This document shows positions 17,073-24,191 of a DNA stretch of 48,899 nucleotides, piece after piece. Source of the DNA: CAYWTS01 sp964461265 (GTDB lineage Bacteria; Bacteroidota; Ignavibacteria; Tepidaquicellales; OLB5). Below the pieces are notes generated by a model. That model was given only the letters and a program-made list of their open reading frames with translations, had not been told where the DNA came from and did not search any database. The translations under genes were made by a program, and so were the position numbers. The stretch is taken from contig CAYWTS010000014.1 of NCBI GenBank assembly GCA_964461265.1, forward strand, positions 1-48,899. The letters run 5' to 3'. The stretch's first letter is position 1, and each line of letters opens with the position of its first letter.

Positions 17073-18521
17073 ATGAAAGTATTGCTTACTGGTGCAACAG
17101 GATATATTGGAAAGAGAATATTACCTATCTTAATTGAAAAAGGTTACGATGTAATCTGTTGTGTCAGAGACAAAAATAAATTTTACGTTGAAGACTCGAT
17201 TAAAGACAAGATTCAAGTCATCGAAATAGACTTAATCAAAAAAGAAACCCTTAATGCTATTCCACAAGATATTGATTTTGCCTATTATTTGGTACATTCA
17301 ATGTCAACTTCAAAAAACTATAGTGAATTAGAAAAGCAATCTGCAATTAATTTTAGGGAAGCCCTTAATAAAACTAATGCCAAGCAAGTAATATATTTAA
17401 GCGGAATAGTAAACTCTGATACTTTATCAAAACATTTGAATTCAAGAAAAACTGTAGAAATAGAGTTAAACAAAGGTAATTTTGCACTGACAACTTTGCG
17501 GGCCGGAATCATCATCGGTTCGGGAAGTGCCTCCTTCGAAATTATTCGCGATTTGGTAGAGAAATTACCAATTATGATTGCCCCGAAATGGTTAAAGACT
17601 AAATGTCAACCAATTGGAATCTCCGATGTAATTGAAATATTAACGGGTATATTGGGAAATGTTAAAGCATTCAACAATAATTATGATATTGCAGGTGATG
17701 ATATACTAACCTACAAGGAGATGCTGTTAATATTTGCACAGATACGTGGGCTAAAAAGGGTTATATGGACAGTTCCTGTTATGTCACCAAAAATATCATC
17801 CTACTGGTTGTATTTTATTACATCTACATCATACAAACTTGCCATCTCTTTGGTTGATAGTATGAAAATAGACGTGATAGCAAAAGATGATGAAATCAAA
17901 AAGCTATTACAAATTAAACCATTATCGTATGAAGAATGCATTCAAAGAGCGTTTAACAAAATTGAACAAAACGAGATTGTTTCAAGTTGGAAAGATTCAA
18001 CCGTAAGCGGCAGGTTAGAATACAGAATATCGGATTACATTAAGGTACCCGAATTTGGCTGTTTTAAGGATGTTCGCAGAAAAGAAGTAAAAGATTCAGA
18101 AGAGTGTATAGAGAGAATCTGGAAAATTGGAGGTGATACAGGCTGGTATTATGCTAATTGGTTATGGGAACTTAGAGGATTTCTTGATAAGGTTTTCGGT
18201 GGAGTAGGTTTAAACCGAGGCAGAACGAATCTGAAATATATTCATGCCGGTGATACTCTTGATTTTTGGCGAGTTCTTTATGCCAATAAAGATGAAAAAC
18301 GATTAATTTTATTTGCAGAGATGAAATTACCGGGGGAGGCTTGGTTAGAATTTAAGATACGGGATAACATTTTAATTCAAACTGCTACATTTCGACCCTT
18401 AGGATTAAAAGGAAGGTTATACTGGTATTTAGTATTTCCCTTACACGTATTAATATTTAGAGGATTAATAATTGAATTAACTAAACACAACACGCGGTAT
18501 AAAAAATTGCCGGTACAGTAG
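17073..18521 (+). CDS. NAD(P)-binding SDR-type protein fused to DUF2867 (cassette 1)
   Basis: 482 residues. Residues 1-290 are an extended, NmrA-like Rossmann domain ('KVLLTGATGYIGKRILPILI' with GATGYIG, 'YYLVHSMSTSKNYSELEKQS', 'QVIYLSGIV'). Residues 315-475 are a DUF2867 domain ('IWKIGGDTGWYYANWLWELR', 'LFAEMKLPGEAWLEFKI', 'TATFRPLGLKGRLYWY'). This two-domain arrangement is a known family with unassigned biochemistry. It is the only gene of the first cassette: a core site lies 23 bp before the ATG, and the last codons (HNTRYKKLPVQ) overlap the left arm of the attC-like site. It reads in the same direction as the other cassettes. Codon usage is more AT-rich and freer than in the neighbouring core genes. 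Confidence 0.8.
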   Translation: MKVLLTGATGYIGKRILPILIEKGYDVICCVRDKNKFYVEDSIKDKIQVIEIDLIKKETLNAIPQDIDFAYYLVHSMSTSKNYSELEKQSAINFREALNKTNAKQVIYLSGIVNSDTLSKHLNSRKTVEIELNKGNFALTTLRAGIIIGSGSASFEIIRDLVEKLPIMIAPKWLKTKCQPIGISDVIEILTGILGNVKAFNNNYDIAGDDILTYKEMLLIFAQIRGLKRVIWTVPVMSPKISSYWLYFITSTSYKLAISLVDSMKIDVIAKDDEIKKLLQIKPLSYEECIQRAFNKIEQNEIVSSWKDSTVSGRLEYRISDYIKVPEFGCFKDVRRKEVKDSEECIERIWKIGGDTGWYYANWLWELRGFLDKVFGGVGLNRGRTNLKYIHAGDTLDFWRVLYANKDEKRLILFAEMKLPGEAWLEFKIRDNILIQTATFRPLGLKGRLYWYLVFPLHVLIFRGLIIELTKHNTRYKKLPVQ

Positions 18522-18613
18522 GTTCTTCAATGTTGTTGCCCGCTTCAACTTTTGTGTAGCTTGTTAGGAAAATGCCCGCAATCGGCAACTTTTCATACCG
18601 CCATACGTTGGTG
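18485..18613 (+). repeat. attC-like recombination site 1 (cassette 1)
   Basis: 129 bp. The left core ACACAAC (18485-18491) is complementary to the core at 17044. The inner arm CGGTATAAAAAATTGCCG (18495-18512) pairs 16 of 18 with the complement of CGGCAACTTTTCATACCG (18583-18600). The right core is GTTGGTG, extending to GTTGGTGGC at 18607-18615. Size and layout match integron attC sites. Confidence 0.7.
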
Positions 18614-18641
18614 GCAAGTGTAGAAAAACAACACGTATAAA

Positions 18642-19037
18642 ATGACAATCAATATGTTAACATTAAAAAAAACAGTTTTCCCTATTTTGGTCTCTACAAT
18701 TTGGATTAGTATTTCCGAATTTGTTAGAAATGAATTTTTAGTAAAATCTTATTGGACTGAACATTACAAAAGTCTTGGACTTGTTTTTCCTTCAGAACCT
18801 ATAAACGGAGCTGTTTGGGGATTTTGGTCATTATGTTTTGCTATTGCAATCTTTATTATATCTAAAAAATTTAAATTGCTCCAAACAACACTATTGTCTT
18901 GGTTTGTAGGATTTGTTTTGATGTGGATTGTTGTATTTAATATGAGTGTTTTTCCTATTGGAATATTAATTTTTGCTATACCATTAAGTCTTCTTGAGGC
19001 ATATTTAGCGAGTTTAATAATAAAAAAGCTATCTTAA
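18642..19037 (+). CDS. Small integral membrane protein (cassette 2, first gene)
   Basis: 131 residues with about four membrane helices ('VFPILVSTIWISISEFV', 'GFWSLCFAIAIFIIS', 'TLLSWFVGFVLMWIVVF', 'IGILIFAIPLSLLEAYLASL'). I recognise no named family. Unknown small membrane proteins are common cargo of mobile cassettes. An internal ATG at 18654 ('MLTLKK') is an alternative start. The gene begins 27 bp after the right core of attC-like site 1. The next ORF (a broken VOC gene) starts 2 bp after its stop, so the cassette carried two translationally adjacent genes. Confidence 0.6.
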   Translation: MTINMLTLKKTVFPILVSTIWISISEFVRNEFLVKSYWTEHYKSLGLVFPSEPINGAVWGFWSLCFAIAIFIISKKFKLLQTTLLSWFVGFVLMWIVVFNMSVFPIGILIFAIPLSLLEAYLASLIIKKLS

Positions 19038-19039
19038 AA

Positions 19040-19422
19040 ATGGTGAAATTTGGATATACAATTCTTTACGTGAAAGACGTAACTAAATAAATTGACTTTT
19101 ACGAAAAATCATTTGGTTTTGAACGAAAATTTATAACACCAAAAAACGACTATGGGGAATTAGAAACAGGACAGACAACAATTTCTTTTGCTTCAATTGA
19201 ACTTGCAAATTTAAACATTAAAAATGGATTTACAGAAAGTAATTTAAAACTAAAACCATTTGCGACAGAATTAGGATTGGTAACGGACAACGTAAATGAA
19301 ATTTTAAAACTTGCAGAATAAAACGGAGCGACAATTTTAGAAGAACCGAAAGAAAAACCTTGGGGATAAACGGTTGCTTATTTGAGAGATATTGACGGAT
19401 TATTTTGGAAATTTGCAAAATG
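19040..19422 (+). pseudogene. VOC/glyoxalase-family protein with three in-frame TAA codons (cassette 2)
   Basis: The ATG at 19040 opens a 127-codon frame that reads as a complete VOC domain apart from TAA at codons 17, 94 and 112: 'MVKFGYTILYVKDVTK*', 'IDFYEKSFGFERKF', '..LKLAE*NGATILEEP', 'KEKPWG*TVAYLRDIDG'. It ends in TGA after 'LFWKFAK'. Family members typically have Gln in 'PWGQTVAY', so at least one TAA stands where CAA is expected. There is no frameshift anywhere. Under the standard code this is a pseudogene of a metal-binding or antibiotic-resistance-type VOC protein. Uniform TAA at internal sites with TGA as the end would also fit a code where TAA is read as an amino acid (inference, unlikely). 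Confidence 0.75.
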
Positions 19423-19448
19423 ATGAACCAATGAAAATAATAACACCA

Positions 19449-19583
19449 GCCACCAACAGTGGTTTTGCTAATGCGGGGTGAAGTGTTTAAATTTAAATGC
19501 GGTTGTTTATTTTAACTTTAGTGCTGGGTTGACAGTTTTGTCCATCGAAATCCGCCACTACGCAAATCCGCAAAACGTTACAG
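19449..19583 (+). repeat. attC-like recombination site 2 (cassette 2)
   Basis: 135 bp. The left core GCCACCAAC (19449-19457) is the exact 9-base complement of GTTGGTGGC (18607-18615), the other end of the same cassette. The inner arms GTGGTTTTGCTAATGCGGGG and CCGCCACTACGCAAATCCGC with CAAAAC pair imperfectly. The right core is GTTACAG at 19577-19583. Confidence 0.7.
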
Positions 19584-19618
19584 CAACATTAGTCGAACCG
19601 CACTTAATGACCTGAAAT

Positions 19619-20317
19619 ATGAATACAAGCAACATAAAATTTAAGGACGTTAACGAATACATTTCATCTTTCCCTACCGAAGTGCAGTCAGTCCTCAAAA
19701 AAATTCGTTCGACCATAAAAAAGGCTGCACCCAAAGCCAAGGAACGCATCAGCTATGGTATGCCGTTCTATGAATATGGCGGCAAGGGCTATGAAGGACG
19801 GTTTATCTATTTTGCTGCGTTTAAAAAGCATATCAGCTTGTTTATTACGCCCAGAAATACTGAAACAGTCCCAAAGGAAATACTGCCATTTCATATTTCA
19901 AAAGCAACCTATAAGTTTCCACTGGATAAACCTTTTCCCTTTGCAATACTTGAAAAAACGGTAAAAGTCCTCGTCAGGGAAAGGGGCTTGAAAGACAGCC
20001 AAACAAACAAACTTCAAAAAGCGAGAAAAATGACAAGTAAAATTTCCAATGGCATCTTGCATAAAGTAACTCATGATATACAAAAAGCTTTGACCGCAAA
20101 TGAGCAACTTCTTGCAAAATGGAATAGTCTTACCCCAATTCAACGCAATGAATGGATATGCTGGGTTACTATTGTCAAAAAAGCTGAAACCAGAGCGGAA
20201 CATATAGACCGTATGGTTGCAGAATTGAATGAAGGGAAACGGCAACCCTGCTGTTGGCCAGGCTGTCCGCACCGCAGACCAAAAGCAAAAAAATGGTTTA
20301 ATAAACTTAATAAATGA
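19619..20317 (+). CDS. DUF1801 domain fused to YdeI/OmdA-type domain (cassette 3)
   Basis: 232 residues. Residues 5-115 form a DUF1801 (YdhG-like) domain: 'ISSFPTEVQSVLKKIRSTIK', 'KAKERISYGMPFYEYGGKGY', 'KKHISLFITP', 'YKFPLDKPFPFAILEKTVKV'. Residues 145-225 are a YdeI/OmpD-associated-type domain: 'NSLTPIQRNEWICWVTIVKK', 'AETRAEHIDRMVAELNEGKR', ending in a Cys-rich 'QPCCWPGCPHR' patch. Both families are small soluble proteins of uncertain function, often found singly; here they are one polypeptide. It is the only gene of the third cassette, 36 bp after the core GTTACAG and 62 bp before the complementary left core. Confidence 0.75.
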   Translation: MNTSNIKFKDVNEYISSFPTEVQSVLKKIRSTIKKAAPKAKERISYGMPFYEYGGKGYEGRFIYFAAFKKHISLFITPRNTETVPKEILPFHISKATYKFPLDKPFPFAILEKTVKVLVRERGLKDSQTNKLQKARKMTSKISNGILHKVTHDIQKALTANEQLLAKWNSLTPIQRNEWICWVTIVKKAETRAEHIDRMVAELNEGKRQPCCWPGCPHRRPKAKKWFNKLNK

Positions 20318-20378
20318 AAACAACACCCGAACACGATTTGCAAATAGCAAAAATGAAACGATAAAATAGAAACACTGC

Positions 20379-20510
20379 CTGTAACAGCGGGTTTAAGAAA
20401 TTGGTGTTTCAGTGTTAAAACTAAGTTCTGTTTTCAAGTCAAACATTCGTTCTTCGTAGAAATTTAGTGGTGAAATTGCCGCCGAACAGCAACCGCCAAA
20501 CCGTTGTGCG
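20379..20510 (+). repeat. attC-like recombination site 3 (cassette 3)
   Basis: 132 bp. The left core CTGTAAC (20379-20385) is the exact complement of GTTACAG (19577-19583) at the other end of this cassette. Arms AACAGCGGGTTT and CAACCGCCAAACC are partly complementary. The right core is GTTGTGC at 20504-20510. It closes the array. Confidence 0.65.
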
Positions 20511-20519
20511 TAAAAAAGT

Positions 20520-20760
20520 TTAAACGTAGCCTCGGTTGCCAAATGCGTCTGTTTTTGGATTCAGCCCATTTGATTTATTATAGTCAGCTAAAGTATCGTT
20601 GTATCTTTTTAATGTTGCTTACAAATTTTCCCTGCTAAGATATACCTTAGTATCGTTGGGATTCCGGAAAATATGATTATTATTAAACTCGAGTACCTTG
20701 TTGTAATCATTCCAGGCAAATGCATCTTCGCTTTTCTGAATATCATTATTTCCGCGTGAG
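20520..20760 (-). pseudogene. TPR-protein remnant
   Basis: Read on the minus strand this gives 'KSEDAFAWNDYNKVLEFNNN', 'HIFRNPNDTKVYLSRENL*' and, after one in-frame TAA, 'ATLKRYNDTLADYNKSNGLN' with 'PKTDAFGNRGYV' and stop. The second part has the Y-x-x-A-x-x-D-Y-x-K-A/S spacing of a tetratricopeptide repeat. No start codon or longer frame is present. The fragment ends 10 bp beyond the last integron-type core site, as if the cassette region abutted or replaced the rest of the gene. Confidence 0.55.
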
Positions 20761-20971
20761 TGTATATTATTATAAATGTTATAAGAAAAAGTTATTTTAA
20801 TAATACTTTTTAAAGTATGCGGACCATAATTTTTCTTTTGAACTTAACATAGGCAGTTTATTAAAATAATGAAGAATCTCATAAGATTTAAAAATCTCTG
20901 TTTATTTAGAACTTTAAAATGTATTTTAAACAATTATTTTAATAATGATAAATAATTAAAATTCAGTTTAC

Positions 20972-22177
20972 TTGAAAAATATTAAAATTATTACCAGTGC
21001 CGGGTTTCTTTTTCTGTTCGTGATAATCTTTTCCTTCCCGTTTATTTCCTGTAAAAATTTTGATATCAGATACGAAATAACTTTACATGCTGACATAGAA
21101 AGATATTTATTACACCAAACAGTAAGTCAGGACGCATTTATTAAAGAGTTACTTAGTAAAACGTCTAAGCAGAGCAGGGGAAAAGATGAAGATTTTTTCG
21201 GAATATTTATCAAAGAGATTAATAATAATAATATTTCACTTAATAAATATTTTGGTGCTGCAGGTGAAGGCAATGAAAAAATTATTTCTGATTTAAAAGT
21301 AAAGCTTGAAAATATGCTTAATTCCAATAAAGAAATCTTAAAAAGGCGTTTAGAAATATACGGACTCAAACAGTTCACGATTGAAAGGGATGAAACATAC
21401 AAAATAAATGTAAATGTTCCCAGTACTAAGGAAGATGAAAAATTAAGGCAGATGCTTGAGACTAGCGGTGTGCTTGAAATAAAACCGGTGCTCGAATTCA
21501 GACCGACACTTGAAATAATGTATAGAATTGATTCACTTATGGCTGTTAATGGAAACATTCCGCATAAAAATGCAGAACCGGAACTGGTGAACACCGATGA
21601 GATTAAATACAGCAAAGAACATCCTTTGTTTTACGTTTTACCTTTTTCTGGACAAATGGAAGAGGAAATTAACTGGTTTTCCAAGAAAGAGGATTCGCTT
21701 ACGGTTGCACAGATTTTTAATAATGATGAAATAAATAAACTAATTCCTGCTGATATACAATTTATCTGGTCTAAAAACATTTTTAACACAGAAAAACAGC
21801 CAGTTTATGCTCTTTTTGCTGTCGGAAAGACCCCACTGCTTACCAACACATGTCTGAAAGGAGTAAACGCTGAGATTGACAAAAAATTATATCCTCCTGG
21901 TGAAATTCCGCTTCCCCGTCTTATTATTGAAATGACACAGGAGTGTGCATCCGGGTGGGAGGAGGTAACTGCTCATTCAATAAACAGAAGGATTGCCGTA
22001 ATTATTGATGATAAAGTATATGTTGCCCCTGTTATAAGAACTGCTTTAGCTGGCAGACAATTTGAGATTGCCGGGTTTCAGAATTACAATGAAGCTAAAA
22101 TGCTGGAAATAATTCTGCAATCAGGTGCATTATCGGTACCGGTTTATATAGCTGAAGATAAAGTTAAGATGTTTTAA
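20972..22177 (+). CDS. Lipoprotein with SecD-like periplasmic (P1) domain, no channel domain
   Basis: 401 residues from a TTG start; I find no in-frame ATG giving a signal sequence. Residues 1-27 are a lipoprotein-type signal ('AGFLFLFVIIFSFPFISCKN', Cys about 26). The rest matches the large periplasmic domain of SecD: 'ILKRRLEIYGLKQFTIERDE', 'VNVPSTKEDEKLRQMLETSG' and, near the end, 'RIAVIIDDKVYVAPVIRTAL', 'AGRQFEIAGF' and 'ILQSGALSVPVYI'. SecD continues from here into six membrane helices; this protein simply stops. It cannot be a translocase motor subunit itself. A lipid-anchored helper or substrate-binding relative is plausible. No sec genes adjoin it. Confidence 0.7.
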   Translation: MKNIKIITSAGFLFLFVIIFSFPFISCKNFDIRYEITLHADIERYLLHQTVSQDAFIKELLSKTSKQSRGKDEDFFGIFIKEINNNNISLNKYFGAAGEGNEKIISDLKVKLENMLNSNKEILKRRLEIYGLKQFTIERDETYKINVNVPSTKEDEKLRQMLETSGVLEIKPVLEFRPTLEIMYRIDSLMAVNGNIPHKNAEPELVNTDEIKYSKEHPLFYVLPFSGQMEEEINWFSKKEDSLTVAQIFNNDEINKLIPADIQFIWSKNIFNTEKQPVYALFAVGKTPLLTNTCLKGVNAEIDKKLYPPGEIPLPRLIIEMTQECASGWEEVTAHSINRRIAVIIDDKVYVAPVIRTALAGRQFEIAGFQNYNEAKMLEIILQSGALSVPVYIAEDKVKMF

Positions 22178-22294
22178 TTAAATTAATCGTGCTGCAGTTT
22201 TTTAATAAAATAATCACTGCACGAGTAAGAATGCGAACTTTCTGCACATTTTTACTGTTTTGTAATGAAATTAATTAATCAAAGGTTATAAATT

Positions 22295-22813
22295 ATGAAG
22301 AATTTATTTATCCTTTCATTTACCTTGCTGTTAACAGTTATTCTGAAACCGGCTGAACCATTAAAAGTTTTTTCAAAGGAAGATATTAAAAAACTGTCGG
22401 AGACTTACCTGAATTCGAATCTTGGATTTGCTCATCCGGTATTTGTTGATGTTGATAAAGACGGTGATTTCGATGCACTGCACTTTGAAGACGGAAATGT
22501 TGAGTATTATAAAAATACCGGTACGCTGGAGAATCCTAAGTTTGTGTTAGAGAATAAGAATTACGATAAATACGAAGCTGCTTTTCTTATCGACCCGAAG
22601 TTATCTTATCCTTTGTTTTTCGCCGACGCTGACGGTGATAACGATATGGATTTATTTGCTGTTACAGGTAAAGAATATAACAAAACGGAGAGAAAATATA
22701 ATTATCATGTTTCAACTGCCAATAACGTTCTTGGACTTGATACCGGAACGCTTGTTACAATAATACTTATACTTGTTATTGTTTTGCTTGTGTTAATGAT
22801 TCTTGGCAAATAG
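22295..22813 (+). CDS. FG-GAP/VCBS-type calcium-binding protein with C-terminal membrane anchor
   Basis: 172 residues. A signal peptide (about 1-20) is followed by two Asp-rich loops of the FG-GAP/VCBS type, 'FVDVDKDGDFDALHFEDG' and 'FADADGDNDMDLFAVTG', likely Ca2+-binding, with the accompanying 'VEYYKNTGTLENPKF'. A single membrane helix ends the protein: 'TLVTIILILVIVLLVLMILG'. The predicted topology is periplasmic with a C-terminal inner-membrane anchor, unlike the T9SS-sorted proteins elsewhere in the window. It is much shorter than a full seven-blade propeller, so it either oligomerises or is a reduced form. It lies 117 bp after the SecD-like gene. Confidence 0.65.
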   Translation: MKNLFILSFTLLLTVILKPAEPLKVFSKEDIKKLSETYLNSNLGFAHPVFVDVDKDGDFDALHFEDGNVEYYKNTGTLENPKFVLENKNYDKYEAAFLIDPKLSYPLFFADADGDNDMDLFAVTGKEYNKTERKYNYHVSTANNVLGLDTGTLVTIILILVIVLLVLMILGK

Positions 22814-23062
22814 TTTATAAAGTTTGTAAAGATGAAATTGTAACTTTTAAAGAATAATTCATAACCCTTGTTTAAAAAAGTAAAACACGGACATTTAATG
22901 TAATTACATCATAACCTTAGGCCAGTCAGAACTGTCACCAAGTAAAATCCACTCTCCGGTATTTAATGATTTCATTATAAATTCAGACATCTTAGTCCTG
23001 TCATAATATAGAAATAGAGACAAAAAAATAATCATTGTAATAGAAATGGTTGAATAGATATT

Positions 23063-23989
23063 TCAAATTACCTTCAGCACAACCAAAGCAAAAACAAAAT
23101 ATAGCAGAGGAATGGCTGGTTTTAAATATATGTTGACTTTATTTATTGCTGTTTGTTTTTTGCTAACCCACAAATTGTAACCTATCACAACCCATACAAC
23201 AAGCAGCAGATTAAAAAAGAAACTTGCTATAAAAAGTATATCCACCTTTGTTGCATAATTAACATCAGGTAATTGTGCAGCTATTGAAAAATGGAGTGCA
23301 ATTATGCTTAACAGCGAACTGATGCCTAATCCGATACCCGACTCAATCTGGTCTCTTGGTATAAAAAGGTTTAGGAAAGCAATAAGCATTATTATAAACA
23401 GAGGCAGTATTATCTTAATAAATACAGAGAACGATTTTCTTTCAATATCAAGCGTGAGCTCGAATACAGAAAAATTATCTTCCGAAATATATTCTTTCGA
23501 TTGCTTTGCTTCTTTAAGCTTTATGTCCCATTCATCGTTAAATATTTCGTTCGATATGCCTATCTTTGATTGTTCCACCTCATAAATCAAGCTGTCGAAG
23601 TTCCAGTCGTAATCGCTTATTCTGATTTTTAGTGTTTGCTTATCGAACGGATATTTTTCCACGTCGAAGTGTGATTTAAACGTTCCCCTCACCTTTGCCG
23701 AAACTCTTTGCATATCATCCGCCCATTCATCATAAAATATGTTTCGTGTATCGATAGCATTCATATACTCTATGTTTTTTCCCGAACGCCCCTCTTTCCA
23801 TTTAAGCCACAGGTAAAACTCGGCATCGAAAGTCTGGTTTTTTGTGTTTATGTTCTGTATATCAATTAAATATATCGATATGTAAACTGTTTGCTGACCG
23901 GGTATTATTGGTTGGGAAGATTGTGCATAAGAATAAATGACGGGGTAGAGAATTAATAATAAAACTATGAATGTGAGCTTTTTTATCAC
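23063..23989 (-). CDS. Pentameric ligand-gated ion channel (Cys-loop receptor family)
   Basis: 308 residues, the usual size of prokaryotic GLIC/ELIC-type channels. A signal peptide (1-22) is followed by a beta-rich extracellular domain to about 195, with the family hallmark 'FDVEKYPFDKQTLKIRIS' (loop 7; the Cys pair of animal receptors is absent, as in other bacterial members). Four helices follow: M1 'IKIILPLFIIMLIAFLNLFI' with its conserved Pro, pore-lining M2 'SGIGLGISSLLSIIALHFSI', M3 'KVDILFIASFFFNLLLVVWV', M4 at the C-terminus. The stimulus is unknown (protons, amines and others occur in the family). The gene stands alone, with divergent or converging neighbours on both sides. Confidence 0.9.
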   Translation of the reverse strand: MIKKLTFIVLLLILYPVIYSYAQSSQPIIPGQQTVYISIYLIDIQNINTKNQTFDAEFYLWLKWKEGRSGKNIEYMNAIDTRNIFYDEWADDMQRVSAKVRGTFKSHFDVEKYPFDKQTLKIRISDYDWNFDSLIYEVEQSKIGISNEIFNDEWDIKLKEAKQSKEYISEDNFSVFELTLDIERKSFSVFIKIILPLFIIMLIAFLNLFIPRDQIESGIGLGISSLLSIIALHFSIAAQLPDVNYATKVDILFIASFFFNLLLVVWVVIGYNLWVSKKQTAINKVNIYLKPAIPLLYFVFALVVLKVI

Positions 23990-24138
23990 AATTTTACATT
24001 ATTGTAGCTGAATCTCAAATGCAATAATAATAACTAATAGAGGGTTTAACTATGAAATAAAATCATAATTAAAAATAAAAAACATGCCATAGGAATCCCA
24101 AGGGACATATTAATAATCAAAAATGATTAACTAAATAA

Positions 24139-24159
24139 CATAGGAACATTTGTCCTATG
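24139..24159. terminator. Hairpin CATAGGA..TCCTATG
   Basis: Perfect 7-bp stem with a 7-base loop, about 30 bp downstream of the stop of the minus-strand phosphatase gene. The A/T run after it is weak, so it is a possible terminator only. Confidence 0.4.
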
Positions 24160-24191
24160 ACTCTAAGTCGTAAGACGATTATGAGACAGTT

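Noticed and set aside
19230..19418. Minus-strand 62-codon frame opposite the broken VOC gene
   Set aside because: Composition is that of an antisense shadow; the plus strand reads as a clear VOC domain.
22189..22222. Terminator after the SecD-like gene (CGTG..CAGT / ACTGCACG)
   Set aside because: The stem needs a 3-base bulge and no T-tract follows.
22905..23039. Minus-strand 43-codon frame 'MIIFLSLFLYYDRTKMSEFI..' ending in 'GDSSDWPKVMM'
   Set aside because: No ribosome site, no terminator and no recognisable family. It may be a fragment of a lost gene downstream of the ion channel, but one short frame in AT-rich DNA is not enough.
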